The position numbers and the translations under genes are program-made. This document shows positions 58,544 through 64,000 of a stretch of 64,000 nt of DNA, in pieces. This DNA comes from Streptomyces sp. WZ-12 (GTDB lineage Bacteria > Actinomycetota > Actinomycetes > Streptomycetales > Streptomycetaceae). The stretch is taken from positions 6,676,001 to 6,740,000 of the forward strand of contig NZ_CP118574.1 of the NCBI RefSeq assembly GCF_028898845.1, in the 5' to 3' direction. The notes under the pieces were generated by a model. That model was not told the DNA's origin. It saw nothing but the letters and a program-made list of their open reading frames with translations, and ran no database searches. Position 1 is the stretch's first letter. The number at the start of each line of letters is the position of its first letter.

Positions 58544-59359
58544 TCACCCCCGGCCCCGCTCCCGCTCCTCCACCGCGGAGTTGTACGCCGCCACCTGCGC
58601 CCGCCGGGCCGTGCGCTCCACCGGGCGCAACGCCTCGGCACGGGCCGCGATCTGGGACGAGCTGACCGCCGCGCCGTGCTCCCGCCCGTCCCCGCCCGCT
58701 CCCCGGGCGATGTCGATCAGCGCGCCGACCCGCTGCGCCAGCTCCAACACCCGTACGGCGCGCGGCGGATAGCCCGGCGCCAGCACCTGCCGGCCGGCCT
58801 CCGCCCGCGCCCGGTAGGCCGCCAGCGCCGCGTCCGCCACCGGGCCGGAGCCGGCCACGTCGAGCCGCGCGAGCACCTCCGTCGCCTCCCGCAGCGCCTC
58901 CGCCAGCTCCCGCTCGGCCTCGCCCAGCGACGGCACGTCGGCCGGCGGCGCCTCGCGGGCCGGCAGGCAGTGCCAGACCACCTCGACGTGCACATCGGGG
59001 CCGGCCGCGCCCTCCGGGCCCGCCTCGTACACCTCCGGGACGAGCCCCAGCGCGACGCCGTGCGCCAGCACCGCCTCGCCGGCCTCCAGCGCCCGCGCGT
59101 TGAACTCCGGCGGGCCGCTCAGCCCCAGTGGATGCCCCGGCACCGGCAGCGCCACCCGCAGACCGACCGCCCCCAGCGCCCGCAGCCGCCCCAGCGCCAG
59201 CGTCAGGCCGACCGGGGCGTCCTCCCCGGGCAGGCCCAGGACGCGGTGCACCGCGTCGTCGTCCGCGATCTGGTGCGCGGCGTCATCAGGTGAGACTAGT
59301 CCGGCCAAAAGGGCATTTCCCCACGACGCCAGTCGTCCCGAGCGAGGTTCATCGAGCAT
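58544..59359 (-). CDS. Conserved Streptomyces protein of unknown function
   Basis: 271 residues from the ATG at 59359 (MLDEPRSGRLASWGNALLAGLVSPDDAAHQIADDDAVHRV). The first half has a beta-alpha pattern with LTLALGRLRALGAVGLRVALPVPGHPLGLSGPPEFNARALEAGEAVLA; the second half is helical (SLGEAERELAEALREATEVLARLDV). No known motif or membrane segment is seen. The frame extends upstream but the ATG has good coding start. Its promoter lies back-to-back with that of the ABC ATPase gene. Function unknown. Confidence 0.8.
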   Translation of the reverse strand: MLDEPRSGRLASWGNALLAGLVSPDDAAHQIADDDAVHRVLGLPGEDAPVGLTLALGRLRALGAVGLRVALPVPGHPLGLSGPPEFNARALEAGEAVLAHGVALGLVPEVYEAGPEGAAGPDVHVEVVWHCLPAREAPPADVPSLGEAERELAEALREATEVLARLDVAGSGPVADAALAAYRARAEAGRQVLAPGYPPRAVRVLELAQRVGALIDIARGAGGDGREHGAAVSSSQIAARAEALRPVERTARRAQVAAYNSAVEERERGRG

Positions 59360-59469
59360 GGTCCCCAGCCTAGGGAACGGCACTGACAACGAGTGGCGTA
59401 GGTTTGCAGGGGGGCTGCGCCTACCGGCGCACACGACGACGCGAGATGGCAATGGGAGACAGTGCGCTC

Positions 59470-60264
59470 ATGAGCGATGTACTGGAGCTGGTGGACGTAT
59501 CCGTGGTCCGCGAAGGACGGGCTCTGGTGGACCAGGTCTCCTGGTCGGTGAAGGAGGGGGAGCGCTGGGTGATCCTCGGCCCCAACGGAGCCGGCAAGAC
59601 CACCCTGCTGAACGTCGCCTCCAGTTACCTCTTCCCGAGCACCGGCACCGCCCGGATCCTCGGCGAGCAGTTGGGCCGCGTCGACGTCTTCGACCTGCGC
59701 CCGCGCATCGGCGTCGCCGGCATCGCGCTCGCCGACAAGCTGCCGCGCCGTCAGACGGTCCTGCAGACCGTCCTCACCGCCGCCTACGGCATGACCGCCA
59801 CCTGGCGCGAGGACTACGACGAGATCGACGAGCAGCGCGCCCGCGCCTTCCTCGACCGACTGGGGATGAACGCCCACCTCGACCGGAAGTTCGGCACCCT
59901 CTCCGAGGGCGAGCGCAAGCGCACCCTGATCGCCCGCGCGATGATGACCGACCCCGAGCTGCTCCTCCTGGACGAGCCCGCCGCCGGCCTCGACCTCGGT
60001 GGCCGCGAGGACCTGGTGCGCCGCCTCGGCCGGCTCGCCCGCGACCCCTACGCGCCCTCGATGATCATGGTCACCCACCACGTCGAGGAGATCCCGCCGG
60101 GCTTCACCCACGTCCTGATGATCAATCAGGGCAAGGTGCTGGCTGCCGGCCCGCTCGACCTGGAGCTCACCTCCAGCAACCTCTCCCACTGCTTCGGCCT
60201 CCCGCTCGTCGTCGAGCGCAACGGCGCCGACCGCTGGACCGCCCAGGGCCTGCCCCTGAAGTAA
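59470..60264 (+). CDS. ABC transporter ATP-binding protein
   Basis: 264 residues from the ATG at 59470 (MSDVLELVDVSVVREG); in-frame ATGs at 59446 and 59452 are less likely. One ABC cassette with Walker A GPNGAGKTT, Q-loop region DKLPRRQTVLQTV, signature TLSEGERKRTLIARAMM (LSEGE instead of LSGGQ), Walker B LLLLDEPAAGLD and the switch His in MVTHHVEEI. No membrane partner gene is next to it. The closest pattern is of metal or molybdate-type importers, but the lack of a permease makes any substrate guess uncertain. Confidence 0.88.
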   Translation: MSDVLELVDVSVVREGRALVDQVSWSVKEGERWVILGPNGAGKTTLLNVASSYLFPSTGTARILGEQLGRVDVFDLRPRIGVAGIALADKLPRRQTVLQTVLTAAYGMTATWREDYDEIDEQRARAFLDRLGMNAHLDRKFGTLSEGERKRTLIARAMMTDPELLLLDEPAAGLDLGGREDLVRRLGRLARDPYAPSMIMVTHHVEEIPPGFTHVLMINQGKVLAAGPLDLELTSSNLSHCFGLPLVVERNGADRWTAQGLPLK

Positions 60265-60376
60265 CCCCACGATCCCAAGTGGCCGGCCACCATTGACCGT
60301 TGCACGGTCGACGGTGACCGGCCGCTGACCGATCGCGCCCTGTCCGGGAGCCGCCCGACCGATCTACCATGACCCC

Positions 60377-60802
60377 GTGGATCCATGGGTGTGGTGGCTG
60401 TTCGCCGCCGTGGGACTGGGCATACCGCTCGTCGTGACCGCGCTGCCCGAATTCGGGATGTTCGCGGTCGGTGCCGTCGCCGGTGCCGTCACCGCAGCGC
60501 TCGGTGGCGGCACCGTCGTGCAATTCCTGGTGTTCATCGTGGTGTCCGTCGCGCTGGTCGCCGTCGTGCGACCGATCGCCAACCGCCACCGGGGCCAGGG
60601 CCCGCACCTCGCCTCCGGCATCGAGGCCCTGAAGGGCCGGACCGCCACGGTCCTGGAGCGGGTCGACGGCGGGGCCGGCGGCCGCATCAAACTCGCCGGC
60701 GAGATCTGGTCGGCCCGCGCCCTCGACGGCGACCGGGTCTACGAACCGGGACAACAGGTGGACGTGGTGGACATCGAGGGCGCCACCGCCCTCGTCATCT
60801 GA
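60377..60802 (+). CDS. NfeD family membrane protein
   Basis: 141 residues from a GTG (MDPWVWWLFAAVGLGIPLVVTALPEFGMFAVGAVAGAVTAALGG). Two or three membrane helices are followed by an NfeD OB-fold domain (GIEALKGRTATVLERVDGGAGGRIKLAGEIWSARALDGDRVYEPGQQVDVVDIEGATALVI). NfeD proteins partner with SPFH proteins in membrane microdomains; the next gene is just such a protein, 100 bases downstream. Confidence 0.92.
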   Translation: MDPWVWWLFAAVGLGIPLVVTALPEFGMFAVGAVAGAVTAALGGGTVVQFLVFIVVSVALVAVVRPIANRHRGQGPHLASGIEALKGRTATVLERVDGGAGGRIKLAGEIWSARALDGDRVYEPGQQVDVVDIEGATALVI

Positions 60803-60902
60803 ACCGAACCCGGTGCGCGACGCCCCGCACCTCTGGAAGACTGATCAACAACAAGCCGGCCGCGGCCGGATGGGACAGCAACGAAGGGCAACGGGAGCCG
60901 CT

Positions 60903-61838
60903 TTGGATATCATCATCGTCCTGATCATCCTGGTGGTGCTCGTCTTCATCGCACTCCTCAAGACGATCCAGGTCATCCCCCAGGCCAGTGCGGCCATCGT
61001 CGAACGTTTCGGCCGCTACACCCGCACGCTCAACGCCGGCCTGAACATCGTCGTCCCGTTCATCGACACGGTCCGCAACCGCGTCGACCTCCGCGAGCAG
61101 GTCGTGCCGTTCCCGCCGCAGCCGGTGATCACCCAGGACAACCTCGTCGTCAACATCGACACCGTCATCTACTACCAGGTGACCGACGCCCGCGCCGCCA
61201 CCTACGAAGTCGCCAGCTACATCCAGGCGATCGAGCAGCTCACCGTCACCACCCTCCGCAACATCATCGGCGGCATGGACCTCGAACGGACCCTGACCTC
61301 CCGCGAGGAGATCAACGCGGCGCTCCGCGGTGTCCTCGACGAGGCCACCGGCAAGTGGGGCATCCGCGTCAACCGCGTCGAGCTCAAGGCGATCGAGCCG
61401 CCCACCTCCATCCAGGACTCGATGGAGAAGCAGATGCGCGCCGACCGTGACAAGCGCGCCGCGATCCTCCAGGCCGAGGGCGTCCGGCAGTCCGAGATCC
61501 TCACCGCCGAGGGCCAGAAGCAGTCCGCGATCCTCCGCGCCGAGGGTGAGGCCAAGGCCGCGGCCCTGCGCGCCGAGGGCGAGGCCCAGGCGATCCGGGT
61601 GGTCTTCGAGTCCATCCACGCCGGCGACCCGGACCAGAAGCTGCTGTCGTACCAGTACCTCCAGATGCTCCCGAAGATCGCCGAGGGCGACGCCAACAAG
61701 CTCTGGATCGTCCCCAGCGAGATCGGCGACGCGCTCAAGGGCCTCGGCGGCGCCCTCGGCAACTTCAACCCCGCTGGCGGCGGCGCCTCGATCCCCCGGC
61801 CCGCCAGCCCCGAGCGGCAGGCACCCCCGATCGACTGA
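60903..61838 (+). CDS. SPFH/band 7 domain membrane protein
   Basis: 311 residues from a TTG at 60903, chosen because GGGAG stands five bases upstream and the membrane helix begins at once (LDIIIVLIILVVLVFIALLKTIQV). An ATG 33 bases upstream is in frame but has no ribosome site. The SPFH domain follows: IPQASAAIVERFGRYTRTLNAGLNIVVPFIDTVRNRVDLREQV and EQLTVTTLRNIIGGMDLERTLTSREEIN. Then a long coiled coil with repeated AEG units (ILQAEGVRQSEILTAEGQKQSAILRAEGEAKAAALRAEGE), as in stomatin-like and HflK/C relatives. It is the NfeD partner. Confidence 0.92.
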   Translation: MDIIIVLIILVVLVFIALLKTIQVIPQASAAIVERFGRYTRTLNAGLNIVVPFIDTVRNRVDLREQVVPFPPQPVITQDNLVVNIDTVIYYQVTDARAATYEVASYIQAIEQLTVTTLRNIIGGMDLERTLTSREEINAALRGVLDEATGKWGIRVNRVELKAIEPPTSIQDSMEKQMRADRDKRAAILQAEGVRQSEILTAEGQKQSAILRAEGEAKAAALRAEGEAQAIRVVFESIHAGDPDQKLLSYQYLQMLPKIAEGDANKLWIVPSEIGDALKGLGGALGNFNPAGGGASIPRPASPERQAPPID

Positions 61839-61860
61839 CGCGGCCGCATCCCTCGTGCAT

Positions 61861-61908
61861 GATCAGGGTTGCCCCCCGACCTTCTGTGGCGGGGAGGCAA
61901 CCCTGATC
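61861..61908 (+). terminator. Terminator of the NfeD-SPFH operon
   Basis: GATCAGGGTTGCC (61861-61873) pairs perfectly with GGCAACCCTGATC (61896-61908), with CCCC/GGGG inside. It lies 22 bases after the SPFH gene and 16 bases before the next start codon. Confidence 0.75.
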
Positions 61909-61924
61909 GCGTGAGGAGCCGTGC

Positions 61925-62692
61925 GTGTCCCCCTGGGAAGCAGTCGCAGTCTTCGCCGCCGGACTGGGCGCCGGCACCATCAACACCGTCGTCGGCTCCG
62001 GCACCCTGATCACTTTCCCCGTCCTGCTCGCCGTCGGCCTCCCGCCGGTGACCGCCAACGTCTCCAACTCCCTTGGCCTGGTGCCCGGTTCGGTCAGCGG
62101 CGCCCTCGGGTACCGGCGCGAACTACGAGGTCAGCGCAGCCGGGTGCTGCGCCTCGGGACCGGCGCCGTCATCGGGGGCCTGGGCGGCGCGCTCCTGCTG
62201 CTCGCCCTGCCCTCCAGCGCCTTCGACGCGGTGGTCCCCGCCCTGATCGCGCTCGCGCTGGTGCTCGTCGTCGCCCAGCCCCGACTGGCCGCCGCGGTCC
62301 GCGCCCGCCACGCCCGCAACGGCACCACCGCCCACCGGGACGGCGGCCCCGCCCTGTTCACCGGCCTGCTGCTGGCCAGCGTCTACGGCGGCTACTTCGG
62401 CGCCGCCCAGGGCATCATCTACCTCTCCCTGATGGGCGTCCTACTCAGCGACGACCTCCAGCGCAGCAACGCCCTCAAGAACGTCCTCACCGCTCTCGTC
62501 AACGCAGTCGCCGCGGTCTTCTTCCTCTTCGTCGCCCGCTTCGACTGGACCGCGGTGCTCCTCATCGCCGTCGGCTCCGCGCTCGGCGGCCAGCTCGGCG
62601 CCAGGATCGGCCGCCGACTGCCGCCCACCGCGCTGCGCGCCGTGATCGTCACGGTGGGGCTGGTGGCCATCGTCCAACTCCTCACGAAATAG
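61925..62692 (+). CDS. TauE/SafE family permease
   Basis: 255 residues from a GTG with GGAG seven bases upstream. About eight membrane helices. Family marks: GAGTINTVVGSGTLITFPVLLAVGLPPVTANVSNSLGLVPGSVSGALGYRREL at the start and LLASVYGGYFGAAQGIIYLSLMG with LKNVLTALVNAVAAVFFLFVARFDW in the second half. The family exports sulfite, sulfoacetate or other organosulfonates. No neighbour suggests a substrate. The short spacing after a terminator suggests its own promoter inside or beyond that hairpin. Confidence 0.9.
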   Translation: MSPWEAVAVFAAGLGAGTINTVVGSGTLITFPVLLAVGLPPVTANVSNSLGLVPGSVSGALGYRRELRGQRSRVLRLGTGAVIGGLGGALLLLALPSSAFDAVVPALIALALVLVVAQPRLAAAVRARHARNGTTAHRDGGPALFTGLLLASVYGGYFGAAQGIIYLSLMGVLLSDDLQRSNALKNVLTALVNAVAAVFFLFVARFDWTAVLLIAVGSALGGQLGARIGRRLPPTALRAVIVTVGLVAIVQLLTK

Positions 62693-62743
62693 CGGGAGTT
62701 CCGCACCGGTGAGTCGAGCGAAGGTCACCGCCCGCCCGCGCCA

Positions 62744-63250
62744 CTACGCCGGCAGCGCCCGCAGCCAGTCCGGCAGTTCGTCCCGTACGGACACCCCCAG
62801 GGCCGCCACCAGCGCATCCGCCGGCGTCGGCTCGAAGGGCTTCCGCAGCAGCCGCATCCCCGCCTGCTCCGGCGTCCGGTCCGCCTTGCGGTGGTTGTCC
62901 TCCCTGCACGAGGCGACGGTATTCAGCCAGGTGTCCCCGCCGCCGTGCGACCGCGGCACCACGTGGTCCACGGTCGTCGCCCGCCGCCCGCAGTACGCGC
63001 AACGATGCTGGTCACGCGCCAGCACACCCCGCCGGGACCAGGGCGCCCGTCTTCGGAACGGCACCCGTACGTATCTGCTGAGCCTGATCACCTGCGGCAC
63101 CGGCACGTCCACCGAGGCCGCCCGGACCCGCAACCCCGGGTGGGCGTGCTCGACGACCGCCTTGTCCTGCATCACCAGCACCACCGCACGCCGCAGCGAC
63201 ACCGTCGCCAGCGGCTCGAAGCTCGCATTCAGCACCAGCGTCTCGCGCAT
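62744..63250 (-). CDS. HNH endonuclease family protein
   Basis: 168 residues from the ATG at 63250 (MRETLVLNASFEPLATVSLRRAVVLVMQDKAVVEH), with GGGAGG nine bases upstream. The HNH nuclease domain contains CAYC (Cys84, Cys87), TVDHVVPRSHGGGDTWLN (Asp95, His96, Asn110) and CREDNHRKADRT (Cys115, His120): zinc-binding Cys pairs and the catalytic His. Similar short proteins with this LNASFEPL start are widespread in actinobacteria, with no proven role. It is convergent with the TauE/SafE gene. Confidence 0.9.
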   Translation of the reverse strand: MRETLVLNASFEPLATVSLRRAVVLVMQDKAVVEHAHPGLRVRAASVDVPVPQVIRLSRYVRVPFRRRAPWSRRGVLARDQHRCAYCGRRATTVDHVVPRSHGGGDTWLNTVASCREDNHRKADRTPEQAGMRLLRKPFEPTPADALVAALGVSVRDELPDWLRALPA

Positions 63251-63444
63251 CCCGTCCACCTCCCGGACCCTGATCGCCGCCCTGGCGAAGTGGCTCCACT
63301 CTGCAAGGGCAGGTATTCCCCGGACAACGCAATTTCCGTGTGCCACAAGGGAAATGGGGGGTTGCGGGAGCATGAAGAAGAGGTGTTCCGCGACGGGGGC
63401 GGAGCCGGCGCGCCGCCGCACGCGGCACACCGGGAAGAAGAGTG

Positions 63445-63556
63445 CGCTCCGGGTTCCGACCCCCGTAAAGGAACCCGGAGCGAACGGCAGCCGCACGGAC
63501 GCCCCTGAGCGTACGGACGTCCGGACGGGACGCCTCCCGTGGCCCAGGGGCCACGG
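63445..63556. other. Two hairpins in the gap before the PEBP gene
   Basis: CGCTCCGGGTTCC (63445-63457) pairs perfectly with GGAACCCGGAGCG (63470-63482), and CCGTGGCC (63537-63544) with GGCCACGG (63549-63556). The gap 63251-63711 between the HNH gene and the end of the PEBP gene (both on the minus strand) contains no gene that I can support. One or both hairpins may end the PEBP transcript; a promoter for the HNH gene would lie between 63260 and 63430. Confidence 0.55.
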
Positions 63557-63711
63557 GGGGAGGGGCGCACACACACCGGCGCCCCGGCGCTCCGCCACTG
63601 CGGTACCAGCCGCCCGCCACCTCGTGGAGGCGGCGGTACGCGTACCACTGTGCGCGGCGGAAGCGCCGGGGCGCAACGCATTTCCCGCGGGCCGGAGAGC
63701 CGGCCCGCGGG

Positions 63712-63999
63712 TCAGCCGGCGGCCGGCACCTCGTACTCGCCGATCAACTGGGCCCGCCCGAGCGTGTGGAACCGTAGGTTGAAGCCGACCACCGCGGGCG
63801 AGGCGTCCGCGTCCGGCCCCAACTTCTCCTGGTCGACGGCGTACACGGTGAACACATAGCGGTGCGGCCCGTCCCCGGGCGGCGGCGCGGCGCCACCGAA
63901 GTCCCGCGTCCCGTAGTCGTTGCGGGCGTGCACGGCCCCCGCGGGAAGCCCCTTCAGGTCACCGCTGCCGGCCCCGGCCGGCAGCTCCGTCACCGACGC
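63712..63999 (-). CDS. YbhB/YbcL family Raf kinase inhibitor-like protein, 3' part
   Basis: The last 95 codons of a PEBP-fold protein; the start lies beyond the window. The segment [61 protein letters not shown] is the family signature, with the [13 protein letters not shown] strand of the anion-binding site. The end [23 protein letters not shown] is typical. Bacterial members bind phosphate-like or other anions, but no firm biological role is known in Streptomyces. Confidence 0.9.
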   Translation of the reverse strand, partial: ASVTELPAGAGSGDLKGLPAGAVHARNDYGTRDFGGAAPPPGDGPHRYVFTVYAVDQEKLGPDADASPAVVGFNLRFHTLGRAQLIGEYEVPAAG

Positions 64000-64000
64000 C

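Overview
The window reads as a stretch of the conserved core chromosome of a Streptomyces. GC content is very high, third codon positions are almost all G or C, GTG and TTG starts are common, and many genes have family names typical of streptomycetes: chaplins, the GATC-binding nucleoid protein Gbn, DUF6286, DUF3099, an SGM_5486-type small protein and a LAETG sortase substrate. From memory, the gene order resembles the S. coelicolor region of about SCO1800 to SCO1860. I see no insertion sequence, prophage, CRISPR array, rRNA or tRNA gene.

Layout. 1-545: 3' end of a LAETG surface protein. 700-11000: a nine-gene cobalamin operon on the minus strand, read from a cobalamin riboswitch at about 11000 (cbiB, cbiP, a BchI/BchD-type chelatase, cobO, cobB, a VOC-fold protein, cbiG/cobE, cbiX, cobC), mostly with 1-4 base overlaps. 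11299-12918: a Pit-type phosphate transporter and a small membrane protein behind a PHO box. 12986-21254: a GH25 lysozyme, a class II aldolase, an alpha/beta hydrolase, an unknown protein, an ABC-F ATPase, gbn and an enoyl-CoA hydratase. 21264-24615: an Asp23/AmaP-type envelope cluster. 24945-34747: short-chain dehydrogenases, a GH15 glycosidase, SURF1, a zinc-ribbon protein, an exonuclease with a BRCT domain, a sterol desaturase, a lysoplasmalogenase and a secreted subtilase.

34865-45290: a DUF485/acetate-type symporter pair behind a Crp-like operator, moaA, small proteins, tyrS, a TldD/TldE pair and fabG-fabI. 45608-49063: a FadR-type regulator divergent from a CynX-type MFS transporter, then small membrane proteins and a SixA-type phosphatase. 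49245-55381: serB, an FHA-ABC transporter, a secreted lytic transglycosylase and a nitroreductase. 55773-58438: a GAF histidine kinase/LuxR response regulator pair followed by two chaplins. 58544-64000: an unknown protein, an ABC ATPase, NfeD and SPFH membrane proteins, a TauE/SafE permease, an HNH nuclease and the end of a PEBP-family protein.

How the parts work together. The cobalamin operon makes and adenosylates the corrin ring, activates cobalt insertion, amidates the ring and builds the aminopropanol arm; the riboswitch should shut it off when cobalamin is plentiful. fabG-fabI serve fatty acid elongation. The Asp23/AmaP, lysozyme, transglycosylase and chaplin genes serve the cell envelope and aerial surface. 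The most rewarding points for follow-up are the VOC protein locked into the cobalamin operon, the absence of CobN beside its chelatase partner, a palindromic-repeat insertion inside that chelatase, a short-chain dehydrogenase without its catalytic Tyr and Lys, the GATC cluster upstream of gbn, and several structured or repeated intergenic sequences.
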